Assembly (NCBI GenBank): GCA_034680345.1
Contig: JAXISZ010000002.1
Span: 79,121-143,120 of the forward strand
DNA length: 64,000 nt
Source: SXZD01 sp034680345
GTDB lineage: Bacteria > Pseudomonadota > Gammaproteobacteria > Burkholderiales > Burkholderiaceae_B
Direction: 5' to 3'
A model generated the notes under the pieces. That model worked only from the letters and a program-made list of their open reading frames with translations, was not told where the DNA came from and did not search any database. This document shows positions 37,110-45,500 of the stretch, one piece after another. The position numbers and the translations under genes are program-made. The stretch's first letter is position 1. Each line of letters opens with the position of its first letter.

Positions 37110-38102
37110 TTATGGATTACTTTCTGCGTGAAGGGCTACAACTCGGTTCACCTCTTGTTTTGATCCTAAAATAACGGCACAGCGTTGATGTAGTTTTTCT
37201 GGGGTAATGTCTAAAATGGCTTGTTTTCCGTTGCTTGCCAAGCCACCAGCTTGTTCAATTAAAAAGGCCATGGGATTGGCTTCGTACATTAAGCGCAGTT
37301 TGCCTGGTTTGTCGGGGTCGCGGGCGTCGGCTGGGTACATAAAAATACCGCCACGGGTCATAATACGATGAACGTCTGCCACCATTGACGCGATCCAACG
37401 CATATTAAAATCTTTTTCACGGCAGCCAGTTTTTCCTGCTAGCAATTCATCAATATATTGTTTAACTGGTGCAAACCAGTGTCGCATATTCGACATATTG
37501 ATGGCAAATTCTTTGGTTTGTTCGCTAATCTGTATATTTGCGTTGGTTAGTGTAAATTGGTTTGTGTCAGTACCAAAAGTGTACGCATCCACTCCTTTGC
37601 CTGTGCTTAATACCAGTTGCGTTTGCGGTCCATAAATCACGTAACCTGCAGCAATTTGAGCGCGCCCTGTTTGTAAAAAACTGTTTTGGTTTAGTGGGCC
37701 GTTGGGTCTTTTTAAAATTGAAAAAATAGTGCCAATTGAAACGTTGACATCTATATTGCTGGAACCATCTAGTGGATCAAATAAGACCAGGTAAGGCGCA
37801 TTTTCACACCCTGCGACTACATTAATGTCATCTAATTCTTCAGAGGCCATCGCAGCAATAACACCGCTGTTGCTTAACGCGTCGATTAGCAGGTCATTGG
37901 CAATAATATCTAATTTCTTTTGGTCTTCACCCTGTATATTTTCGCTGCCTGCGTTACCCAATATGCCTGCAAGTGCCCCTTTGGCCACTTTAGCACCAAT
38001 AGTTTGGCAGCATTGTGCCAGAGTAGACAGTACTGTGCTTAGGGCAGGGTCCATGCCATGGCTGACAGCATCGTTTAAGGTGTCGGATAAATAAGTCATC
38101 AT
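37110..38102 (-). CDS. fbp: Fructose-1,6-bisphosphatase class I
   Basis: Gluconeogenic phosphatase, 330 residues. The class I metal-site motif LFDPLDGSSNIDVN (Asp pair) is present, along with MASEELDDI, GGIFMYPADARDPDKPGKLRLMYEANPMAFLIEQAGG near the substrate site. Start is either of two adjacent ATGs (38102 or 38099). It lies 10 bases after pepN and is likely the last gene of the UreE-like protein, pepN, fbp operon. Confidence 0.97.
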   Translation of the reverse strand: MMTYLSDTLNDAVSHGMDPALSTVLSTLAQCCQTIGAKVAKGALAGILGNAGSENIQGEDQKKLDIIANDLLIDALSNSGVIAAMASEELDDINVVAGCENAPYLVLFDPLDGSSNIDVNVSIGTIFSILKRPNGPLNQNSFLQTGRAQIAAGYVIYGPQTQLVLSTGKGVDAYTFGTDTNQFTLTNANIQISEQTKEFAINMSNMRHWFAPVKQYIDELLAGKTGCREKDFNMRWIASMVADVHRIMTRGGIFMYPADARDPDKPGKLRLMYEANPMAFLIEQAGGLASNGKQAILDITPEKLHQRCAVILGSKQEVNRVVALHAESNP

Positions 38103-38112
38103 TTAAGAACTT

Positions 38113-40830
38113 TCATTTTTGAATTGGATGAGTGGCCAGTGCTTTTTCAACTACTTCGCGTACATCAGACGAAAGGCTTGTATGAGCACGAACCAATTGT
38201 AGCGCTGCAGTTATTTGGCTTTGTCTACGTGGTGTAAATCGCGTCCAGCGGTCCATGGCTCTGGCCAAGCGAGCTGCTATTTGTGGGTTAATACTGTCTA
38301 ATTCAATCACTTTTTCGCTCCAAAACTCATAGCCTGAACCGTCTAATGCATGAAAGCCAGTGGGATTGTTCATACAAAATGCAGTAATCAGGGCACGCAC
38401 TTTATTGGGGTTACGTATGGAAAAAGCCGTGTGGGAAAATAGTGAGCGTATCTTGTGCAGAGTGGGTGCTAATGCTTTGGAGGGTTGAGTGCTTTGAATG
38501 GTTAGCCATTTGTCCATCACGAGGCTGTGTTGTTCCCAGCGTTGTTCAAATTGCTTTAGGCAATCTTCAGCTTCAGGCGCGTGGCTATGTACTAAGGCGG
38601 TTAAACTCGCCGCTTGGTCTGTCATGTTATCAGCGCGTTGAAATTGTTCTACCGCTTGATTAAACTGACCGCAGTCACATAGCCAAGAAAGCATCAAATT
38701 GTGCAAACTGCGTAAACCACTATCGGCTTGTGTGAACTGATAACGGGTATCAAATACTCGGTTGCTCAGTAATCTAATTGCTGTGTTTTGAAAGGTATGA
38801 GCAATATACGTTTTAAGTGCTTGTCGAATACGAGCAATACCCAATGGGTCAACTGGTGTGTTTAGTTGTTCTGCTAATGTTGCTTCCGAAGGCAGTGTGA
38901 GAAGCAGTGCGCGATAGGCGGGTGAAAGGTGTTCTGCTTCGATAACCGGAGTAATGGCTTGTATTAGGTTTTGCAGTGAAATTTGTAGTTCTGCCGCCTG
39001 TAGATCACCGTATTGTAATGCGGCAACAATTAAGCGGGTATATAAACGCTGTGAGGCTTCCCATCGATTAAATCCATCGCTGTCATGGGCGAGTAAAAAA
39101 GCATCGTCTTTGTCTGATAGATTGGCTTGAAGAATGACCGGTGCAGAAAAGTTGCGTAACAGTGATGGCAAAGGCGCTTCATGTACATTTTCAAAAACAA
39201 AAGTTTGTGCGCTTTCTTGTAAGCTTAAAATGCGAGTGCATCCTTGCGCTTGAGCTTCTCCTGCTAGTTGTAATGGTATATCTTTTCCGGCTGAATCAAT
39301 TAACCCAACGGCTATGGGTATATGTAATGGTGCTTTTTCGGTTTGGTCTGCTGTAGTCGGGCAGTGTTGCGACAATGTTAGATGAAATTGTGCTTTTGTT
39401 TCGTCATACATACCATGGGCTGCTACAATCGGTGTGCCGGATTGGCTGTACCAGCGTCGAAATTGCATTAAATTGGCTTCGGGTTTTTCTTTTTGCAGCG
39501 CATTTTCCATGGCATTAATGAAATCATCGCATGTTACGGCTTGACCGTCGTGCCGTTGAAAATAAATATCCATACCCTGGCGAAATTTTGATGGGCCTAG
39601 CAGGGTATGTAGCATACGAATAACTTCGGCGCCTTTTTCATATACAGTTACAGTATAAAAATTATTGATTTCAAGGTAGCTGTCTGGGCGAATGGGGTGC
39701 GACATGGGCCCTGCGTCTTCTGGAAACTGCAGCGCCCGCAGTACTTTTACATCTTCAATGCGTTTAACGGCTCGAGCAGATTCCGCAGCCAAATTGCTTA
39801 AGCCTTCAGCCATCATTTCGGCAGAAAAAACCTGATCACGAAAAACGGTTAAACCCTCTTTTAAGCTTAATTCAAACCAGCTGCGGCAGGTGACCCGATT
39901 GCCTGTCCAATTGTGAAAATATTCGTGTGCCACTACGCTTTGAATGTTGTCATAATCAATATCGGTTGCGGTGCTTGGGTTGGCCAAAACAAATTTAGAA
40001 TTGAAAATGTTCAACCCTTTGTTTTCCATGGCTCCCATATTAAAATCGTCCACAGCTACAATCATAAAGCGATCTAAGTCCAGGCTTAGACCAAAAGTAT
40101 TTTCATCCCATATAATCGATTTGATGAGCGATTGCATGGCGTGGGCTGTTTTGTCTAAGTTGGGTTGCTCAACCCAGATTTGTAATAGTGCTTGTTTTCC
40201 ACTGTTTAATTCGTGCGTGCATTCTTGGCAAACCAGTTGGCCCGCCACCAATGCAAATAAATAACAAGGTTTTGGAAACGGGTCTTCCCAAGTGGCTTCA
40301 TGCCAATTATTTGCTAAATCGCGTTGAGCGATTAAGTTACCGTTGCTAAGTAAAATAGGGTGGGTAATTTGATTGGCGCGTAATGTCACAGTATAGCGCG
40401 CCATGACATCTGGGCGGTCTGGAAAAAAAGTGATTCTCCGAAAGCCTTCTGCTTCGCATTGTGTAAAGTAGTTTCCTTTAGAAAGGTATAAACCTTCAAG
40501 CCGAGTATTTTTTTCAGGATGAATCCGCACTCGCGTTTTTAATTCCCCTTGGTCTGGGGGGCTGAATAGGCTTAAGCCGTTTTTTGTCAGTTTGTATTCA
40601 GATGCGTGTAATTCTTTATTATTAACGGAAATCTCTAGCAGTTCTAACTCTTCGCCATTGAGGAGCCAAGCGCATACCTGTTCTGATTGATTTTTACGGA
40701 ATTTCAATATTGCTGTAACCTCAGTGCCATCGGGCAATAACTCAAAAATCAATTCAACGTGCTCAACCCAATAGCTGGGTGGGCGATAGTCAATACGTTT
40801 AAAGACAGCTGGGGTTTGCACGTTTTCCAT
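38113..40830 (-). CDS. pepN: Aminopeptidase N (M1 family)
   Basis: Zinc aminopeptidase of 905 residues, cytoplasmic. The exopeptidase motif is AMENKGLNIFNS (GAMEN type, preceded by Met-Gly) and the zinc site is VVAHEYFHNWTGNR with the third ligand Glu in SLKEGLTVFRDQ. The C-terminal helical domain (about 560-905) is of the E. coli PepN type. It is 18 bases downstream of the UreE-like gene and 10 upstream of fbp. Confidence 0.97.
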   Translation of the reverse strand: MENVQTPAVFKRIDYRPPSYWVEHVELIFELLPDGTEVTAILKFRKNQSEQVCAWLLNGEELELLEISVNNKELHASEYKLTKNGLSLFSPPDQGELKTRVRIHPEKNTRLEGLYLSKGNYFTQCEAEGFRRITFFPDRPDVMARYTVTLRANQITHPILLSNGNLIAQRDLANNWHEATWEDPFPKPCYLFALVAGQLVCQECTHELNSGKQALLQIWVEQPNLDKTAHAMQSLIKSIIWDENTFGLSLDLDRFMIVAVDDFNMGAMENKGLNIFNSKFVLANPSTATDIDYDNIQSVVAHEYFHNWTGNRVTCRSWFELSLKEGLTVFRDQVFSAEMMAEGLSNLAAESARAVKRIEDVKVLRALQFPEDAGPMSHPIRPDSYLEINNFYTVTVYEKGAEVIRMLHTLLGPSKFRQGMDIYFQRHDGQAVTCDDFINAMENALQKEKPEANLMQFRRWYSQSGTPIVAAHGMYDETKAQFHLTLSQHCPTTADQTEKAPLHIPIAVGLIDSAGKDIPLQLAGEAQAQGCTRILSLQESAQTFVFENVHEAPLPSLLRNFSAPVILQANLSDKDDAFLLAHDSDGFNRWEASQRLYTRLIVAALQYGDLQAAELQISLQNLIQAITPVIEAEHLSPAYRALLLTLPSEATLAEQLNTPVDPLGIARIRQALKTYIAHTFQNTAIRLLSNRVFDTRYQFTQADSGLRSLHNLMLSWLCDCGQFNQAVEQFQRADNMTDQAASLTALVHSHAPEAEDCLKQFEQRWEQHSLVMDKWLTIQSTQPSKALAPTLHKIRSLFSHTAFSIRNPNKVRALITAFCMNNPTGFHALDGSGYEFWSEKVIELDSINPQIAARLARAMDRWTRFTPRRQSQITAALQLVRAHTSLSSDVREVVEKALATHPIQK

Positions 40831-40848
40831 GGCGTTGGTTTTTTAAAA

Positions 40849-41457
40849 TTAAGGGTGTTTGTGATGGTGGTGGTCACAGTTGTGGTCGTGTTGATGCTCT
40901 GGATGGTTACAGCGATGCCCTGTATTTCTTGGTGGTTCAATTGGCGTGAATGCCAATTCACATGCTTGGGTGTTTAGGCCTTGGCTTTGAACATACTGTT
41001 GGGTTTGGGTTTGATTCAATACATAAATGGTTTCATTGTCCAGCATAATTGGCCAATTTTTTACACCAAATTCAAAGCACAGTGCTAGACGTTTTGCTGT
41101 GTCGCCAGACACTTCTAAAACTGGCTCAACTGCAGCTTGAACAATCGCCCATTGGTTTACCTCAGCCAGTAATCGATCGCCAACATGTACTGCCTCATGT
41201 ATGTGCAAATGTGCGCTGCTCCCTTCAGGTAGCGACACATGATGCGGTGGGGTTTGCCTTTGGGCATAGGTTAAGGGAATATGAAGGGCATTTTTTAAAA
41301 GTACAGCCGCAATTTGATTGTGTTTCGGAATAACACGTTTAAAAACCAGCTCGTGCAAATTATCCCAGTGATGATGCTCGCAGTTATGGTGCTCATTTTT
41401 TTGTTCATCATTGTGATGATGGTTAGTGGTTGGGTGCTTATGTGGGTGTTCAGACAT
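40849..41457 (-). CDS. UreE-like nickel-binding protein with His-rich ends
   Basis: A 202-residue protein resembling the urease metallochaperone UreE: the N-domain segment IPLTYAQRQTPPHHVSLPEG, then HEAVHVGDRLLAEVN and the linker AAVEPVLEVSG leading into the C-domain. In UreE the next conserved block is LGNRH; here it reads FGVKNWP, so the usual metal-binding His is replaced. Both ends are His-rich (about 4-30 and 180-202, for example HNCDHHHHKHP), which suggests nickel or zinc storage. No other urease gene is in the window, and it is linked to pepN and fbp. Family assignment is fairly confident, metal and partner are not. Confidence 0.7.
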   Translation of the reverse strand: MSEHPHKHPTTNHHHNDEQKNEHHNCEHHHWDNLHELVFKRVIPKHNQIAAVLLKNALHIPLTYAQRQTPPHHVSLPEGSSAHLHIHEAVHVGDRLLAEVNQWAIVQAAVEPVLEVSGDTAKRLALCFEFGVKNWPIMLDNETIYVLNQTQTQQYVQSQGLNTQACELAFTPIEPPRNTGHRCNHPEHQHDHNCDHHHHKHP

Positions 41458-41538
41458 GGTTGGTACCTATGATTAAATTTTGCATAAGACGTTGATGAAT
41501 TGCCATTTTTTTAACGTTAATTTGTTTAATTTGTAAAA

Positions 41539-42024
41539 TTAATCTCTAAAATTTTCAAAGTTCAAGGGTGCCTCAGTGATTTCTTTTTTTAACAGAGCAA
41601 TCGCCGATTGTAGGTCATCGCGCTTTGCGCCTTGTACCCTTACTGAGTCACCTTGAATGCTTCCCTGCACTTTAAGTTTACTGTCTTTAATGGCTTTGAC
41701 TATTTTTTTAGCCAATTCTTGTTCTACGCCGTCTTTGACAGTTACGGCTTGTTTGAGTTTATCGCCTGACAATTTTTCTGTTTTGCCAAAATCTAGAAAA
41801 CGAATATCGATATTGCGTTTGGCGCATTTGTTCAGCACAATATCTTTTACTTGTCCAAGTTTGAAATCGTCGTCGGCAAATAGGGTTAAGGTGGTGTCTT
41901 TTTGCTCAACCCGAGCGTCTGAACCTTTAAAGTCAAATCGGGTGCTGACTTCCTTGTTCGTTTGTTCAACAGCGTTGCGCAATTCTACCCAGTTGGGCTT
42001 GCATACAATATCAAAGGACGGCAT
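41539..42024 (-). CDS. yajQ: YajQ family nucleotide-binding protein
   Basis: A 161-residue protein of the YajQ family, whose members bind cyclic di-GMP or nucleic acids in some bacteria. The start MPSFDIVCKPNWVELRNAVEQ, the STRFDFKGSDARVE strand and the C-terminal GDSVRVQGAKRDDLQSAIA are family hallmarks. A strong aaggag precedes the ATG. Physiological role here is unknown. It is divergent from murB. Confidence 0.94.
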   Translation of the reverse strand: MPSFDIVCKPNWVELRNAVEQTNKEVSTRFDFKGSDARVEQKDTTLTLFADDDFKLGQVKDIVLNKCAKRNIDIRFLDFGKTEKLSGDKLKQAVTVKDGVEQELAKKIVKAIKDSKLKVQGSIQGDSVRVQGAKRDDLQSAIALLKKEITEAPLNFENFRD

Positions 42025-42229
42025 TTGAGTTAAAACTCCTTGGAAATTTATATTTTGTACAATCGTAATTTAAAGTCACCCTATTTTAAGGCACCTTAGG
42101 CCAACCTGTTGTAGATTGCTTGAACTTTCTATAATCTGTTTTATAACTTCTTGTAACTCACGATGATTCCATATACTTTCTTATAATCGGCTTTACAATT
42201 AATTTACGCTAACATCAATAAACGAAATA

Positions 42230-43291
42230 ATGCCAGATATTTATTTTGACTTCAGCCTACAAGCTTGGCACACTTTTGGTTTACCTGCTCGCGCTGCAAT
42301 GGCTGCAGTTGCTTATTCAGAAGCCGATTTACTTCAAGCCATAAAAGCGGTTGGTCAAAAGCAGCTGCCTATTTTATTTTTGGGGGAGGGCAGTAACACC
42401 GTTTTTATGCAAAACTACCCAGGGGCTGTTGTGCGTTTGGCTATGCTGGGACGGCAGTGGGTTGGTGAGGACAAAGATCATGTGTATTTAGAAGTGGCTG
42501 CTGGTGAAAATTGGCACGAATTGGTGAAATGGACCTTGGCCCAGGGGCGACCTGGTCTTGAAAACTTGGCGTTGATTCCGGGTTCGGTGGGTGCTTGTCC
42601 CGTACAAAATATTGGCGCATACGGTTTAGAGGTGATGGACCGTATTGCTGCCGTTCGTATTTTGCATTTAGACACTTTAAGCTTTGAATCATTGCCCAAT
42701 TCATCTTGTGATTTTGCTTATAGAGACAGTATTTTTAAGCATGAATTGGCTGGTTGCTGTGTGATTACTGCAGTTACTTTTCGTTTGCCCAAGCGCTGGC
42801 AGCCTCTTGCCAATTATGCGGATATTCAATTGTATTTAGAGAAACAGGGGTGTTTGCATCCTGAGCCATTCAATATTTTTAATGCGGTAGTGCAGGTGCG
42901 GACAAGAAAGTTACCAGATCCAAAGCAAGTGGGTAATGCAGGTAGTTTTTTTAAAAATCCAATCGTTTCTCGTGAACTTGGTGATTATTTATTTACAAAT
43001 TGGCCGGGTATGGTGCGTTATTCTCAGGCCGATGGACGTTATAAATTGGCTGCTGCCTGGTTGATCGATCATTGTGGGCTGAAAGGCTACGCCGTGGGTT
43101 CAGTTGCTGTTTCGGCCCAGCAGGCTTTGGTTTTAATTAACCAAGGCGGTGGTGATGGCGCGTCTCTTAAAGCTCTGATTTTTGAAATTCAACGCCGTGT
43201 TAATCAACAATTCTCAGTGATTTTAGAGGTTGAGCCTGTGTTGGTGGGGGCTGTTCCAAACGTCTGGGCTGACATGAAAACAGTCGCATAA
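42230..43291 (+). CDS. murB: UDP-N-acetylenolpyruvoylglucosamine reductase
   Basis: FAD enzyme that completes UDP-MurNAc for peptidoglycan; 353 residues, type I (E. coli-like). Seen: the FAD-binding GEGSNTVFMQNYPG (about 45-58), PGSVGACPVQNIGAYGLE, the catalytic Ser in VGNAGSFFKNP and the Glu in ILEVEPVLVG near the C-terminus. The region between yajQ and murB has several TATAAT-like boxes. Confidence 0.96.
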   Translation: MPDIYFDFSLQAWHTFGLPARAAMAAVAYSEADLLQAIKAVGQKQLPILFLGEGSNTVFMQNYPGAVVRLAMLGRQWVGEDKDHVYLEVAAGENWHELVKWTLAQGRPGLENLALIPGSVGACPVQNIGAYGLEVMDRIAAVRILHLDTLSFESLPNSSCDFAYRDSIFKHELAGCCVITAVTFRLPKRWQPLANYADIQLYLEKQGCLHPEPFNIFNAVVQVRTRKLPDPKQVGNAGSFFKNPIVSRELGDYLFTNWPGMVRYSQADGRYKLAAAWLIDHCGLKGYAVGSVAVSAQQALVLINQGGGDGASLKALIFEIQRRVNQQFSVILEVEPVLVGAVPNVWADMKTVA

Positions 43292-43336
43292 CCAGTTTAG
43301 TTACATGTTATATGTGTAGTGTCTTCATAAATTTAG

Positions 43337-43361
43337 ATTGTTTTTTTGAGCAAAAAAACAA
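43337..43361 (+). terminator. Possible terminator after murB
   Basis: An 11-base AT-rich inverted repeat (attgttttttt / aaaaaaacaat) with loop gagc begins 46 bases after the murB stop. The stem is nearly all A-T, so its strength is doubtful. Confidence 0.35.
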
Positions 43362-43381
43362 TATCACCCCCCCCTTATTTA

Positions 43382-43756
43382 ATGCCAACTTGGTATATTT
43401 TTCATGGGTTAGGCGTGTGTTTTTTTCATGGATTGGAATCTGCTAAACATTTGGAACAAAATAGCTTCTTTTTTGAAAGAAACAGCCGCCACTTTGCCAG
43501 CAAAGCCCTATGCAATTATTATGGTTTCAGCTTATGGGATTGAGTCCAATATAGCAATCACAGAAGATGTTACTCCAAAATTAATTTACGATTACTATGG
43601 TCTTTCAAAGCGCACTTACTCGCTAGAATATCCGGCACAGGCAAGGCATTTGCTCGCTCAGAAAGTGGTGAGTGTCTTGCCTCTGTCGGCAGAGTGTTGT
43701 TAGTTGATGATATGCAGCGCTTTGATCATAATTTGTTTATTCGAACAATGCAATAA
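43382..43756 (+). pseudogene. Decayed LigB/DODA-type aromatic ring-opening dioxygenase
   Basis: Three pieces in different frames together follow the family order. Frame 1 (from ATG 43382): MPTWYIFHGLGVCFF, matching the family start with PHGGG. Frame 2 (43428 to about 43690): MDWNLLNIWNKIASFL, then PYAIIMVSAYGIESN and IYDYYGLSKRTYSLEYPA, where the family has VSAHWE and IYDFYGFP. Frame 3 (43688-43756): VDDMQRFDHNLFIRTMQ, matching the later RGFDHG part, then a stop. The first shift is one extra T in a T run at 43421. Two metal-site histidine contexts are altered (PHG to FHG, SAHW to SAYG) and the C-terminal half is gone. It is clearly non-functional. Confidence 0.75.
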
Positions 43757-43809
43757 AACCTGCCGGCCAATGGTGTTTATTTCACGCTAACGCAAAGGCA
43801 GGTTTTTTT
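43755..43809. terminator. Inverted repeat between the dioxygenase remnant and ppnP
   Basis: aaaacctgcc pairs with ggcaggttttttt across a 32-base loop. It starts at the stop of the dioxygenase remnant and ends seven bases from the ppnP stop, so it can end transcription from both sides. Confidence 0.55.
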
Positions 43810-43815
43810 CGGTTT

Positions 43816-44127
43816 TTATTCAAAAGAACAGACATAATGCACGGTGTCTGTCACTTCAATTTCAAAAAAGCTGTTGCCTGAAACAAAAAATGACTGTCCA
43901 GTCGAATACATTCTACCTTCGGTTTCTCCGGCTAGCTTGACCTTGCATGTGCCTGCAATAATTTCCATAACCTCAGGGGCTGCGGTATTAAAGTTTAGCG
44001 TTGAAGGAAAAATCACGCCCACTGATTTTTTTGAACCGTCGCTAAGTACAACAGAATGACTGACGCATTTACCTTCAAAATAAACGTTGGCCTTCTTGAC
44101 TACCGTAACATTTTCAAACTGACTCAT
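43816..44127 (-). CDS. ppnP: Pyrimidine/purine nucleoside phosphorylase PpnP
   Basis: Small cupin-fold phosphorylase (103 residues) that cleaves nucleosides with phosphate; formerly DUF1255/YaiE. Family segments: VSHSVVLSDGSKKSVGVIFP, FNTAAPEVMEIIAGTCKVKL and SFFVSGNSFFEIEV. The open frame extends upstream to 44172 into argG, but the ATG at 44127 with aaaaggac in front gives the family N-terminus (MSQFENVTVVKKANVYF). It lies 13 bases after argG and may be cotranscribed. Confidence 0.92.
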   Translation of the reverse strand: MSQFENVTVVKKANVYFEGKCVSHSVVLSDGSKKSVGVIFPSTLNFNTAAPEVMEIIAGTCKVKLAGETEGRMYSTGQSFFVSGNSFFEIEVTDTVHYVCSFE

Positions 44128-44140
44128 GAATTGTCCTTTT

Positions 44141-45367
44141 TCATACCCGTTTTTTTCGAGCATTGGCCGCAATCCGCATTCTTAATGCGTTTAGTTTAAT
44201 AAATCCACCCGCATCGGCTTGATTATAAGCGCCACCATCATCGTCAAATGTGGCAATCGTTTGGTCAAATAAGGTATCTTTTGAATCACGAGAAACCACT
44301 GTAACATTGCCTTTATACAATTTAACTCGCACCCAGCCATTGACCTGTGCCTGAGTGTGGTCAATTAAGACTTGTAAGGCTTGACGCTCTGGTGACCACC
44401 AATAACCGTTATAAATTAAACTGGCGTAGCGAGGCATCAAGTCGTCTTTAAGGTGAACTACTTCTCGATCAAGGGTAATTGATTCAATCGCGCGGTGCCC
44501 TTTAAGTATGATGGTACCTCCTGGTGTTTCATAGCAACCGCGAGATTTCATACCGACATAGCGATTTTCTACGAGATCAAGGCGGCCAATGCCGTGTTTA
44601 CCGCCCAAACGGTTTAATTCAGAAAGCACTTGTGCCGGACTTAAACGCACGCCATTGATGGCTGTAATATCGCCGCGCTCATATTCTAAGTCAATATATT
44701 CCGCTTCATTTGGTGCTGCTTCAGGAGATACAGTCCAACGCCACATGGATTCTTCTGCTTCAGCAGATGGGTTTTCTAGGTGTCTGCCTTCAAAGCTGAT
44801 GTGCAATAAATTGGCATCCATTGAATAAGGGGCGCCGCCATTGCGGTGTTTCATGTCAATTGGAATACCGGCATTTTCAGCGTAAGTCAGTAATTTTTCA
44901 CGTGACGATAAGTCCCATTCACGCCATGGCGCAATTACTTTAATATCGGGTCGTAAGCCGTAATAACCAAGCTCAAAGCGCACTTGGTCGTTGCCTTTTC
45001 CCGTGGCGCCGTGCGATACCGCATCAGCTCCGGTGGCATTGGCAATTTCAATTTGACGTTTTGCAATGAGAGGCCGTGCAATTGATGTGCCAAGTAGGTA
45101 TTCACCCTCATAAACTGTGTTGCAGCGAAACATTGGAAATACAAAATCGCGTACAAATTCTTCACGCAGGTCGTCGATAAAAATATTGTCAGGCTTGATT
45201 CCAAATTTTAATGCTTTGGCTCGGGCTGGCTCCAGTTCTTCACCTTGCCCCAAGTCTGCTGTGAATGTCACCACTTCGCAATTATAATTGTCTTGCAGCC
45301 ATTTTAAGATAACTGAAGTATCTAAGCCGCCAGAATAGGCCAGCACAACTTTTTTAATGTCATTCAT
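44141..45367 (-). CDS. argG: Argininosuccinate synthase
   Basis: Joins citrulline and aspartate using ATP; 408 residues. The P-loop-like AYSGGLDTSVILKWLQDNY opens the protein, followed by ATGKGNDQVRFELGYYGL and the C-terminal multimerisation segment. It is the third of an arg series on this strand (argD, argF, argG), separated from argF by 133 bases that hold a perfect palindrome at 45460-45475. Confidence 0.97.
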   Translation of the reverse strand: MNDIKKVVLAYSGGLDTSVILKWLQDNYNCEVVTFTADLGQGEELEPARAKALKFGIKPDNIFIDDLREEFVRDFVFPMFRCNTVYEGEYLLGTSIARPLIAKRQIEIANATGADAVSHGATGKGNDQVRFELGYYGLRPDIKVIAPWREWDLSSREKLLTYAENAGIPIDMKHRNGGAPYSMDANLLHISFEGRHLENPSAEAEESMWRWTVSPEAAPNEAEYIDLEYERGDITAINGVRLSPAQVLSELNRLGGKHGIGRLDLVENRYVGMKSRGCYETPGGTIILKGHRAIESITLDREVVHLKDDLMPRYASLIYNGYWWSPERQALQVLIDHTQAQVNGWVRVKLYKGNVTVVSRDSKDTLFDQTIATFDDDGGAYNQADAGGFIKLNALRMRIAANARKKRV

Positions 45368-45459
45368 AATTCAACTCAATTCAAAAATCTTAATTATTTT
45401 ATTTTTTAGAACGTACAATATAGCGGTTAAAGAATTTGCGTAAAGTCCATTGTATTTAC

Positions 45460-45475
45460 AGCGCTTGCAAGCGCT
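45460..45475. promoter_or_regulatory. 16-base perfect palindrome upstream of argG
   Basis: agcgcttgcaagcgct is its own reverse complement, and the overlapping caagcgcttg (45468-45477) is a second palindrome. It stands about 93 bases before argG and 26 after the argF stop. It has the look of a repressor operator; it does not match the arginine repressor box. Confidence 0.45.
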
Positions 45476-45500
45476 TGAATCAGCTATATTTTATTTCTAT

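Noticed and set aside
43346..43543. 65-codon frame from a TTG
   Set aside because: Only its middle (MPTWYIFHGLGVCFF) matches the dioxygenase; the rest is the wrong frame of the decayed gene.
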